Shown piece by piece: positions 6,822 through 13,074 of a DNA stretch of 13,925 nucleotides. The notes beneath the pieces are model-generated. The model searched no databases and was not told the DNA's origin. It saw only the letters and a program-made list of their open reading frames with translations. The position numbers and the translations under genes were made by a program. How positions within the stretch are numbered: position 1 is the stretch's first letter; each line of letters begins with the position of its first letter. Origin of the DNA: Clostridia bacterium (GTDB lineage Bacteria > Bacillota > Clostridia > Christensenellales > Aristaeellaceae); NCBI GenBank assembly GCA_017537105.1, contig JAFWBZ010000019.1, positions 1 to 13,925 of the forward strand, written 5' to 3'.

Positions 6822-8042
6822 TTGCGCATACGCACAAACCGAGCGCGCGTTCGGCAGCGCAGCCGGGCGGAGAGCGCCAACTGGCTGAGCTTTTCCGACC
6901 TGATGAGCGCGCTGGTGCTGATCTTCATATTGATCATGTTCTACATCATGTATCAGTATTTTGATATGTATGAGATCAACATGGCGGAGATCGCCCGCCA
7001 GCAATACGACCTCGACCAGGCCAATGCCGACCTGGACGAGAAGACCGCCAAGCTCACCGAAGCGGAGCAGAAGATGATCGCCCAGCAGATCAGGCTGGAC
7101 GCCGCCCAGAAGGACCTGGACGACGCCGAGAGCGTGCTGGCCGCACAGCAGGCCGAGCTGGCCTCGGCGCAGTCGCTGCTGGGGGAAAAGGAAACCGAGA
7201 TCGCCAACCAAAAGGCGGCGCTGGACGCCCTGGGGCTCCAGCTGAACGCCCAGCAGGAGCAGATCACGCAGCAGCGGCAGACGCTGGACACCCAGCGGCA
7301 GACGCTGAACGCCCAGCAGCAGACCATGAACGAACAGCAGACCAGGCTGGACGAGCAGCAGATCAAGCTGGACGAGCAGCAGCAGACCGTGGATGCCCAG
7401 CAGGCCATGCTGGACGCCCAGCAGCTGACCATGAACGCCCAGCAGGTCAAGCTGGACGAGCAGCAGCAGACCCTGCAGGACCAGCAGCAGCAGATTGAGC
7501 AGCTGGTGGGCCTGAAGACCCGCATCATCACCTCCCTGAGCTCGGCGCTGCGCGCGGCCAACATCTCCGCGCAGGTGGACCCGACCAACGGCGCCATCGC
7601 CCTCGAGTCGGACGTGCTGTTCGCCTACAACAAGTACGAGCTCACGGAGAGCGGCAAGCAGTTCATCGACCGCTTCCTGCCCGTCTACCTGAACGTGCTG
7701 TTCTCCGCGGACTACCGCCCCTATGTGGCGGAGATCCTCGTCGAGGGCCACACGGACACCACCGGCGATTACATCACCAACCTGCGCCTGTCCCAGCAGC
7801 GCGCGCTCGCGGTGGCCTCCTACGTGCTGGCGGACGACTACGCCGGCATCACCGCCGACCAAAAGCGCCTGCTGCGCGAGCTGGTCACCGCCAACGGCCG
7901 CTCCTTCAGCGACCCGGTGCGGGACGCCAACGGCAACGTGGACATGGACGCCTCCCGCCGCGTGGTCTTCAAGTTCCGCATGACCGACGAGCAGATGATC
8001 CAGCAGCTCAAGGCCATTCTGGAGGAGAGCGGCGGCGAGTAA
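6822..8042 (+). CDS. ZorB/MotB-like subunit: ion-binding helix, giant glutamine-core coiled coil, OmpA domain
   Basis: A 406-residue B subunit of the ion-driven motor. One membrane helix (about 27-48) carries the ion-binding aspartate in LSFSDLMSALVLIFILIMF (D26), the family's functional residue. Residues about 49-230 form a continuous coiled coil whose last part (141-224) is twelve perfect heptads. From about 255 to 390 is an OmpA/MotB peptidoglycan-binding domain with the motif VEGHTDTT (D312) and NLRLSQQRALAVASYV. It would anchor the motor to the cell wall. The start is unusual: the best ribosome-binding site, GAGAGGGGGG (6805-6814), is 7 nt before TTG 6822, whereas the TTG at 6816 is too close. 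No ATG is available before the membrane helix. Flagellar MotB and ZorB lack such a long linker as far as I recall. Confidence 0.88.
   Translation: MRIRTNRARVRQRSRAESANWLSFSDLMSALVLIFILIMFYIMYQYFDMYEINMAEIARQQYDLDQANADLDEKTAKLTEAEQKMIAQQIRLDAAQKDLDDAESVLAAQQAELASAQSLLGEKETEIANQKAALDALGLQLNAQQEQITQQRQTLDTQRQTLNAQQQTMNEQQTRLDEQQIKLDEQQQTVDAQQAMLDAQQLTMNAQQVKLDEQQQTLQDQQQQIEQLVGLKTRIITSLSSALRAANISAQVDPTNGAIALESDVLFAYNKYELTESGKQFIDRFLPVYLNVLFSADYRPYVAEILVEGHTDTTGDYITNLRLSQQRALAVASYVLADDYAGITADQKRLLRELVTANGRSFSDPVRDANGNVDMDASRRVVFKFRMTDEQMIQQLKAILEESGGE
7242..7493 (+). repeat. Twelve in-frame 21-bp repeats encoding glutamine-core heptads
   Basis: Residues 141-224 of the B subunit are twelve consecutive heptads of the form [LIMV]-[NDTQ]-x-Q-[QR]-x-x. 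Position a is aliphatic in 12 of 12 and position d is Gln in 12 of 12. At DNA level the period is 21 bp, built from imperfect units such as CTGGACGAGCAGCAG. The pattern suggests growth by unit duplication and therefore possible length variation between strains. Confidence 0.9.
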
Positions 8043-8084
8043 TGCCGTTTTGTCAACAGTAAGAGATTTGGGAGATCGTCAACC

Positions 8085-8648
8085 GTGCTGTATTTTCGCA
8101 GATTCGTATGGTTCATCGCCAAAAAGCTGATCATCCTCTGCGTGCTCCTGGGCATGCTGGTGTGCGGCTTTTACATGGCCATGAACATTTCCAACATCTA
8201 TGTGGTGCTTTCCGACGGCCTCGAAAAGCGCGTGGACGTCATACTCACCCGCCAGCAGGCGGAGGAGCTGAACAAGTATTTCCACGCGGATTTCCTGCTG
8301 GCCGACCCCGCGCTGGAGGGCGCGCTGGGCGGCACCAGCGCCTACGTGGACTACAACATCACCGGCTTTGAATACGACCTGAAGATCGAAAAGCTGTGGG
8401 CCTGGCCCTGGGACAACTACGCCAACTGCACCGTGGTGGAGCGCGTGCCCGTCATCAACGGCACCGTCATCGCCAGCCGCCGCAACGAGGTCTCCAGCCG
8501 CGTCCCCCGGTGGCAGGGCGGCCGCTACGACATCACGCTGGCCAAGGCCGGCGGGCAGTGGAAGATCGTCGGCATGCAGCAGACCACCGTGCTGGTGGAA
8601 CCGGAAAAGGCCGAGGAGGAGCTGCCCTCCGAGCTGCTCGTGCCGTAA
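8085..8648 (+). CDS. Unrecognised single-pass membrane protein, third gene of the motor operon
   Basis: A 187-residue protein I do not recognise. Basic residues (RR, KK) before a single membrane helix at about 12-35 predict an N-in anchor with about 150 residues outside. The outer domain includes ALGGTSAYVDYNITGFEYDL, a tryptophan-rich LWAWPWDNY, and ends in RYDITLAKAGGQWKIVGMQQ, a strand pattern like the last strands of NTF2-like domains. The C-terminal tail is acidic (EPEKAEEELPSE). The start is GTG 8085, about 10 nt after GGGAG. There is no earlier or later ATG in frame that would keep the helix. The gap from the B subunit is 42 nt, so cotranscription is very likely. It could be a regulator, plug or output partner of the motor; that is inference from position only. 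Confidence 0.8.
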   Translation: MLYFRRFVWFIAKKLIILCVLLGMLVCGFYMAMNISNIYVVLSDGLEKRVDVILTRQQAEELNKYFHADFLLADPALEGALGGTSAYVDYNITGFEYDLKIEKLWAWPWDNYANCTVVERVPVINGTVIASRRNEVSSRVPRWQGGRYDITLAKAGGQWKIVGMQQTTVLVEPEKAEEELPSELLVP

Positions 8649-8649
8649 G

Positions 8650-8664
8650 AGCGGCAGGGCCGCT
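8650..8664 (+). terminator. Small hairpin at the end of the motor operon
   Basis: AGCGGC (8650-8655) and GCCGCT (8659-8664) form a 6-bp stem with a 3-nt loop, immediately after the stop codon of the third motor gene, followed by GAGATTT. The weak T-tract makes this a possible but inefficient terminator. Confidence 0.35.
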
Positions 8665-8724
8665 GAGATTTGCGACCGAGACCGCCGCGCCGCAGACGCG
8701 CGCGACGGACTCGGCCTTTCCTTT

Positions 8725-8750
8725 GCCGCCCCGCGATACGCCCGGGCGGC
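8725..8750 (+). promoter_or_regulatory. GC-rich stem in the mnmA upstream region
   Basis: GCCGCCC (8725-8731) pairs with GGGCGGC (8744-8750) around a 12-nt loop. It lies in the 162-nt gap between the motor operon and mnmA. No promoter-like -10 is obvious in this gap, so mnmA may be read through from upstream. Confidence 0.3.
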
Positions 8751-8777
8751 GAAGCCAGGGGGTTTCTATGTAGCCAT

Positions 8778-8797
8778 CCGGGGAGCGCAATCCCCGG
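8778..8797 (+). promoter_or_regulatory. Hairpin abutting the mnmA ribosome-binding site
   Basis: CCGGGGA (8778-8784) and TCCCCGG (8791-8797) form a perfect 7-bp stem with a 6-nt loop. The stem ends directly at GAAGGAGG (8799-8806), leaving the ribosome-binding site exposed but capped by structure. It could regulate or stabilise the mnmA message. Confidence 0.45.
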
Positions 8798-8810
8798 GAA
8801 GGAGGTTGCC

Positions 8811-9908
8811 ATGCGCGTAGTGGTGGGCATGTCCGGCGGCGTGGACAGCTCGGTGGCAGCGCTGCTGATGAAGCGGGCCGGTCACGAGGTCATCGGCGTC
8901 TTTATGAAGAACTGGGAGGAAAAGGACGAGGCCGGCGTATGCACCTCGGAGCGCGACTGGTCCGATGTCCGCGCGGTCTGCGAGCACCTGGACATCCCCT
9001 ACTACTCGGTGAATTTTGCCCGGCAGTACTGGGACCGCGTGTTCGAGCACTTCCTGGCGGAGTACCGCAAGGGCCGCACACCCAACCCGGACGTGCTGTG
9101 CAACCGGGAGATCAAGTTCAACGTGTTCCTGGACTTCGCTGAGCAGCTCGGCGCGGAGAAGCTGGTCACCGGCCACTTCGCGAACATCGACCGGGTCGGG
9201 GACGAATACCGCCTGCTGCGCGCCGCCGACGAGAACAAGGACCAGACCTACTTCCTGTACATGATCAACCAGCGCGCGCTGTCGAAGGCGCTGTTCCCGG
9301 TGGGCGGTCTCACCAAGGCCCAGGTGCGCGAGATCGCCCGGGACAACGGCATTCCCGTCAGCGAAAAGAAGGACTCCACCGGCGTGTGCTTCATCGGCGA
9401 GCGCAACTTCAAGCAGTTTCTGTCCACCTATCTGCCCGCCCAACCCGGCGACATGGTCACGACGGACGGCCGCGTCGTGGGCCGCCACGACGGGCTGATG
9501 TACTACACCCTGGGGCAGCGCCGGGGCCTGGGCATCGGCGGCGGGGGCAACGGGCGGCGGTGGTTCGTGGTGCGAAAGGACCTGGCGAACAACACCCTCG
9601 TGGTACAGCAGGGCGAGGACTCTCCCCTGCTCTACACCCGGCACGCCGTGGGATCGGAACTGACCTGGCTGGCGGAGCATCCGCCGGTGCCCGACGGGCA
9701 ACCCTTCGAATGCCAGGTGCGCCTCCGGCACCGCCAGCCGCTGCAGGCCTGCCGGCTGACGCTGTCAAACGGCGCGGCGCACATGGAATTCGAACGTCCC
9801 CAGCGCGCGGTCACCCCGGGTCAGTCCGCCGTGTTCTACCGGGACCAGGTCTGCCTGGGCGGCGCCATCGTGGACGACGCCTCGGAGGAAGCTGCGCCGA
9901 CGCCGTGA
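8811..9908 (+). CDS. mnmA: tRNA-specific 2-thiouridylase MnmA
   Basis: Cytosolic enzyme that uses ATP and a persulfide sulfur carrier to thiolate U34 in the wobble position of tRNA for Lys, Glu and Gln. The 365-residue product has the PP-loop SGGVDSS at residues 8-14. The two catalytic cysteines are present in NPDVLCNREIKF (C97) and STGVCFIGER (C193), matching the roles of C102 and C199 in E. coli. TGHFANID stands where many homologues have TGHYAR. The C-terminal beta domain (YTLGQRRGLGI, then LVVQQGEDSPL, and GQSAVFYRDQVCLGGAI near the end) is complete. The start is ATG 8811 behind GAAGGAGG; in-frame codons upstream have no homology. It is a housekeeping gene lying 162 nt after the motor operon. 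Confidence 0.97.
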   Translation: MRVVVGMSGGVDSSVAALLMKRAGHEVIGVFMKNWEEKDEAGVCTSERDWSDVRAVCEHLDIPYYSVNFARQYWDRVFEHFLAEYRKGRTPNPDVLCNREIKFNVFLDFAEQLGAEKLVTGHFANIDRVGDEYRLLRAADENKDQTYFLYMINQRALSKALFPVGGLTKAQVREIARDNGIPVSEKKDSTGVCFIGERNFKQFLSTYLPAQPGDMVTTDGRVVGRHDGLMYYTLGQRRGLGIGGGGNGRRWFVVRKDLANNTLVVQQGEDSPLLYTRHAVGSELTWLAEHPPVPDGQPFECQVRLRHRQPLQACRLTLSNGAAHMEFERPQRAVTPGQSAVFYRDQVCLGGAIVDDASEEAAPTP

Positions 9909-9955
9909 TGGGCGCCCCAGATCGCGCGTTGAGACAAAAAAACTGGGTAAAAGTA

Positions 9956-9983
9956 TTGCGCGGGTATGTTCTTTTTCGCGCAA
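9956..9983. promoter_or_regulatory. Inverted repeat (candidate operator) before the coiled-coil protein gene
   Basis: TTGCGCG (9956-9962) and CGCGCAA (9977-9983) are perfect 7-bp inverted arms separated by 14 nt. The repeat occupies the place of a -35 region and ends 6 nt before the TATAAT of the next gene. Arm centres are about two helical turns apart, which suits a dimeric regulator. As an RNA it would be a hairpin with the T-run inside its loop, so it is a poor terminator for mnmA. Confidence 0.5.
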
Positions 9984-9986
9984 CCA

Positions 9987-9995
9987 TGTTATAAT
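9987..9995 (+). promoter_or_regulatory. Extended -10 promoter for the coiled-coil membrane protein
   Basis: TGTTATAAT is a perfect extended -10 (TG-N-TATAAT). No convincing -35 lies 16-18 bp upstream (TGTTCT at 17 bp), consistent with extended -10 reliance or with activation through the adjoining inverted repeat. Predicted start is near 10002, with a leader of about 37 nt that ends in TTAGGAGG (10024-10031). Confidence 0.72.
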
Positions 9996-10038
9996 ACAGT
10001 ATAGTAACAACCGCAAACTATCCTTAGGAGGCCTGACC

Positions 10039-11772
10039 ATGGATCGCAAAAGCAAAATCTGGCAAATCGTGCTGTTGGTGCTGCTGATCGCCGCCATCAT
10101 CGCCATCCTGCTGTTCAACAGCAAGCTGACCGCCAGCAAGAACACGCTCTCCACCACGCTGGAGCAGCTGAACGCGGAGCAGGAGAATTCCGCGTCCCTG
10201 CAGGCAGAGCTGGACGAGGCCAGGACGAGCTTCAACGATGTCAGCGCCAAGCTGGAGGCCGCCGAGGCCACCGCCGCGCGCGTGCCCGAGCTGGAGGAGA
10301 CCGCCAAGACGGCCGCCGCCCGCATCGAGGAGCTGGAGACCGCCGCCACGGCGTCCGACACCCGCATCGCGGAGCTGGAGACCGCTGCCGCGGAATCCGA
10401 AACCCGCATCACGGAGATCACCACGACATCCAACGCGCGCATCGGAGAGCTGGAGACCGCGCTGAGCGAGGCGGAGGCCAACGTTGTGGCCGCCGCAGAG
10501 CAGGTCAAGGCGCTGGAGAGCACCATCGCGACCCATGAGGAGACCATCAAAGGCCTGAACGCCACCCTCGCGGGACAGGGCGACGGCACTTCCGATGACG
10601 GCGCTTCCGACGCGAACGCGCAGGCCGTGGACGATGGCGCTTCCGACACAAACGCACAGGTCGCGGACGATGGTACTTCCGATGCGAACGCGCAGGCCGC
10701 GGATGATGGCGCTTCCGACACAAACGCACAGGTCGCGGACGATGGCGCTTCTGACGAAAACGCGCAGACTGCAGACACCGGCGTCTCCGATGAAAATGCG
10801 CAGGCCGCTGATGGCACTTCCGATGAAAACGCGCAGACTGCAGACACCGGCGCCTCCGATGAAAATGCGCAGGCCGCCGATGGTGCCTCCGATGAAAATG
10901 CGCAGGCCGCGGACGACGGCGCTTCCGATACAAGCGCGCAGGCCGCGGATGCCGGTTTGCCCGACTTCAATGTGGACGCCGACATCCCCAGCCTGGGCGA
11001 CCTCCGCACCCGGATCGACAACCTGCTGAACAACAGCGACAACCTCTCCGACGAGGAGCGCCTCACCGCGCTTTCCGCGCTGGAGACGGAGCTGAACGGC
11101 TACGCCGAACAGCTGCAGGGGGCTGCGGACCAGCTCACCGCCGCCGAAACCCAGCTGGAGGAGGCCGACGCCACCCTGGCGGAGATGCAGTCCAAGCTGG
11201 AAGCCGCCGAGGAAAGCTATAACCAGCTCTCCGCCGAGCTGGACGAAAAACTGGCTGCGATCGACGGCCTGAACGAGCAGATCGCGGCGCTGAACGCCCA
11301 GTCCGAGACCGACGCAGAGGCCCTCGCGGCGCTTCAGACCGAACTGGATGCGGCCACGGCGGACGCCGAGAGCCTGTCCGGACAGCTGGACGCCCAGCGC
11401 ACCGAATATGAAAAGCAGCTGGCCGCCGTGGAGGCCTACAAGCTCTCCCGCGAGCTGACCGACGGCGACGCCCACACCGCTACCTCCGTGCGCAACGTCA
11501 TCGACGTCGCCGCGGACGGCGTCACCGCCGCCTGGCACTATGACAACACCGCCATCAGCCGCAATCCCGTGGTCCTCTCCCTGCAGCTGGACGGCGAGAC
11601 GATCTTCGCCTCCGAGGCCCTGAACCCCGGCGACAGCCTCGAGGAGATCACCCTCGACAAGCCGCTGGAGCCCGGTACCTACCAGGCTATCGCGGTCACC
11701 AGCATCTACGACGCCGACGGTGAGCTGCAGTTCGCCAACCGCGTGCCCGTGACGCTGAACGTCGCAGGCTGA
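10039..11772 (+). CDS. Membrane-anchored coiled-coil protein with acidic minisatellite linker
   Basis: A 577-residue protein of unknown function. MDRKSK followed by a hydrophobic helix at 7-26 predicts an N-in anchor with the rest outside the membrane. Residues 28-180 are coiled coil, including 14-residue repeats around ELET. Residues 182-304 are ten tandem 11-12-residue acidic repeats (DGASDxNAQxAD). Residues about 312-468 are a second coiled coil, and 469-577 form a beta-rich domain (SRNPVVLSLQLDGETIFASE, then LNPGDSLEEITL, PLEPGTYQAIAV) like wall-side beta-sandwich domains of Firmicutes proteins. ATG 10039 has AGGAGG 7 nt upstream and its own promoter. It is monocistronic, ending before a strong terminator. 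The design resembles a surface stalk or spacer. A link to the coiled-coil motor upstream is possible but rests on proximity only. Confidence 0.85.
   Translation: MDRKSKIWQIVLLVLLIAAIIAILLFNSKLTASKNTLSTTLEQLNAEQENSASLQAELDEARTSFNDVSAKLEAAEATAARVPELEETAKTAAARIEELETAATASDTRIAELETAAAESETRITEITTTSNARIGELETALSEAEANVVAAAEQVKALESTIATHEETIKGLNATLAGQGDGTSDDGASDANAQAVDDGASDTNAQVADDGTSDANAQAADDGASDTNAQVADDGASDENAQTADTGVSDENAQAADGTSDENAQTADTGASDENAQAADGASDENAQAADDGASDTSAQAADAGLPDFNVDADIPSLGDLRTRIDNLLNNSDNLSDEERLTALSALETELNGYAEQLQGAADQLTAAETQLEEADATLAEMQSKLEAAEESYNQLSAELDEKLAAIDGLNEQIAALNAQSETDAEALAALQTELDAATADAESLSGQLDAQRTEYEKQLAAVEAYKLSRELTDGDAHTATSVRNVIDVAADGVTAAWHYDNTAISRNPVVLSLQLDGETIFASEALNPGDSLEEITLDKPLEPGTYQAIAVTSIYDADGELQFANRVPVTLNVAG
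10318..10476 (+). repeat. Two-heptad (42-bp) repeats in the first coiled coil
   Basis: Units ARIEELETAATASD, TRIAELETAAAESE, a shortened TRITEITTTSN and ARIGELETALSEAE (residues 94-146) show a 14-residue period, with one 11-residue unit that shifts the heptad phase. The DNA shares GAGCTGGAGACCGC in three of the four units, so the repeat arose by duplication. Confidence 0.75.
10582..10950 (+). repeat. Coding minisatellite: ten copies of a 36-bp unit (two of 33 bp)
   Basis: After a partial DGTSD, ten units of consensus DGASDxNAQxAD follow in frame (residues 187-304); units 6 and 8 are one codon shorter. Units 2 and 4 (starting at 10633 and 10705) are identical over 36 bp, 72 bp apart. Units 5-6 and 7-8 are near-copies of a 69-bp pair. 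The array has therefore grown by duplicating pairs of units, and copy number probably varies between strains without breaking the frame. Confidence 0.92.
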
Positions 11773-11787
11773 GCCCCGGAAACCATG

Positions 11788-11821
11788 AATTCCCCCGCGC
11801 TCCATCGAACGCGGGGGAATT
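11788..11821. terminator. Bidirectional intrinsic terminator between convergent genes
   Basis: AATTCCCCCGCG (11788-11799) and CGCGGGGGAATT (11810-11821) form a perfect 12-bp stem with a 10-nt loop. AATTTGT follows on the plus strand, and on the minus strand the stem likewise closes with AATT. It sits between the convergent stop codons at 11772 and 11853, so it can serve both genes. The U-runs are short, but the stem is very stable. Confidence 0.85.
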
Positions 11822-11852
11822 TGTATGCATTGGTCAAACCGTGGAAGGGGGC

Positions 11853-13001
11853 TCAGCGTCCGAACACCTCGACGGCCTTTTTCATGTCTTCCCGGATGGC
11901 CACGCCGAAGGGACAGCGCTTTTCGCAGGCGCCGCACTGCACGCACTCGCCCGCGTGGTGCTCCAGCGCCGCGTAGTGCTCCCGCACGGTCTCCGGCGCG
12001 CCGCCCTGGGCCAGCGCCAGGTTCAGAAATTTGGTGACGTCGGCGACATCGATGCGCTGGGGACAGGGCGCGCAGTGGCTGCAATACATGCAGTGGCCCT
12101 GCCAGCGAATGCGCGGAAAGGCGGCCAGCGCCGCGGCGTAGTCGCGCTCGGCGTCGGAGGCGTCCTCGTAGGCGGCGGACTGTTGCAGCTGCTCCACCGA
12201 GTGCGCCCCGGCCAGCACCACGGACACCGCCGGGCGGGTGAGCGCGTAGTGGATGCACTGCACAGGCGTCAGCGCCGCGCCTGCCGGGGAGAGCTCCGCG
12301 TCCAGCAGGTCGCCTCCGCCGAAGCACTTCATCACGGTGATGCCCACGCCCCGCCTCTGGCAGGTCTCATACAGCGCCTGGCGATCGGGATCCATGTTGA
12401 TCAACTGGCGGTCGTAGGCCGATTCCGCCCAGAGCTGCTCCACGTCCTCGCCGGCGGGCTGGAGATCGTAGCAGGGGTTCACGGAGAACATCAGCACTTC
12501 GATCTCCCCCGTCTCCACCGCCTTCAGCGCCACCTGGGGGTTGTGGCTGGAGAGCCCGATGTGCCGGATGCGGCCCTGCCGCTTCAGCGCCACGGCGTAA
12601 TCCAGAATGCCGTTCTGCACGATGGCTTCCCAGTCCTTCAGGGCGTCGCAGTAGTGGATCATGCCCACGTCGAGCCAGTCGGTCTTCAGAAGGCCCATCA
12701 TCTCCTCGAAGCCCGCCTTCACCTCGTCCAGCCTGCGGGTGCGCAGGTACTGGCCGTCCCTCCAAACGGAGCAGATGTGGCTCTGGATCAGGAACTTCTC
12801 CCGGCGGCCCGCCAGCGCGTCCCCCACCGCCGAGCGCACCCGCGGGTCGGAGGCGTACAGGTCGAAGTAGTTGATGCCCAGCTGCTCCGCCTCGTCGAAC
12901 AGGCGGCCGCACATCCGATAATCGTCCTCGGCAAAGCCCTCGCAGCCCATGCCGATCTCGCTGGCCATCAGGCCGGTATTGCCCAGCGCGCGGTATTGCA
13001 T
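11853..13001 (-). CDS. Aldo/keto reductase with C-terminal double 4Fe-4S ferredoxin domain
   Basis: A 382-residue predicted oxidoreductase. The N-terminal 280 residues are an AKR (beta/alpha)8 barrel: MQYRALGNTGLMASEIGMGC, GINYFDLYASDPRVRSAVGDAL, DVGMIHYCDAL with the conserved His, RHIGLSSHNPQVALKAVE and the late VSVVLAGAHSVEQL. The C-terminal 90 residues carry two cysteine motifs, CMYCSHCAPCP and CVQCGACEKRCPFGV, for two iron-sulfur clusters. This domain order is known in a COG1453-like AKR subgroup of anaerobes whose substrates are mostly unknown. The usual catalytic Lys (in a TK motif) is replaced by QSHI after KFLI; I recall GHI-type sequences as normal for this subgroup. The ATG at 13001 follows a strong GGAGGAGGAAGG. 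It lies 73 nt downstream of the HdeD-like gene and may share its promoter. Confidence 0.93.
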   Translation of the reverse strand: MQYRALGNTGLMASEIGMGCEGFAEDDYRMCGRLFDEAEQLGINYFDLYASDPRVRSAVGDALAGRREKFLIQSHICSVWRDGQYLRTRRLDEVKAGFEEMMGLLKTDWLDVGMIHYCDALKDWEAIVQNGILDYAVALKRQGRIRHIGLSSHNPQVALKAVETGEIEVLMFSVNPCYDLQPAGEDVEQLWAESAYDRQLINMDPDRQALYETCQRRGVGITVMKCFGGGDLLDAELSPAGAALTPVQCIHYALTRPAVSVVLAGAHSVEQLQQSAAYEDASDAERDYAAALAAFPRIRWQGHCMYCSHCAPCPQRIDVADVTKFLNLALAQGGAPETVREHYAALEHHAGECVQCGACEKRCPFGVAIREDMKKAVEVFGR

Positions 13002-13024
13002 GATCCTTCCTCCTCCTTGAGAAA

Positions 13025-13056
13025 TGCGCTGCCCGCATCCTGTGGCGGACAGCGCA
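13025..13056 (-). terminator. Hairpin between the HdeD-like gene and the aldo/keto reductase
   Basis: On the minus strand TGCGCTGTCCGC and GCGGGCAGCGCA form a 12-bp stem with a single A-C mismatch and an 8-nt loop, followed by TTTCTC. It begins 18 nt after the HdeD-like stop. The short T-tract suggests partial termination, so the strong upstream promoter could still feed the reductase at a lower level. Confidence 0.6.
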
Positions 13057-13074
13057 AATGTCTGTCTTTTTCGG

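Noticed and set aside
5620..6837. 405-codon minus-strand open frame opposite the motor A subunit
   Set aside because: Antisense composition typical of GC-rich DNA, with no motif or ribosome-binding site; the plus-strand gene is well supported.
5206..8042. A complete Zorya anti-phage system
   Set aside because: Only ZorA-like and ZorB-like proteins are present. No helicase/nuclease (ZorD), ZorC or ZorE-like HNH gene lies within the window on either side, so a defence role is not claimed.
5206..8042. Flagellar stator MotAB
   Set aside because: The A subunit has three rather than four membrane helices and a 330-residue tail, the B subunit has an unusually long coiled coil, and no flagellar or chemotaxis gene is nearby.
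8670..8810. N-terminal extension of MnmA upstream of ATG 8811
   Set aside because: The in-frame upstream codons encode an Arg/Pro-rich stretch without homology, while ATG 8811 has a strong ribosome-binding site and begins exactly where MnmA proteins begin.
9956..9983. Intrinsic terminator of mnmA
   Set aside because: The T-run lies inside the loop rather than after the 3' arm, so the inverted repeat fits an operator better than a terminator.
10582..10950. CRISPR array
   Set aside because: The repeats are contiguous with no unique spacers, stay in frame inside an open gene and encode a repetitive acidic peptide.
10024..12327. 767-codon minus-strand open frame spanning the convergent gene pair
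   Set aside because: It crosses the strong bidirectional terminator and is antisense to the repeat-bearing gene. Its Gly/Val/Leu repeats mirror the plus-strand minisatellite.
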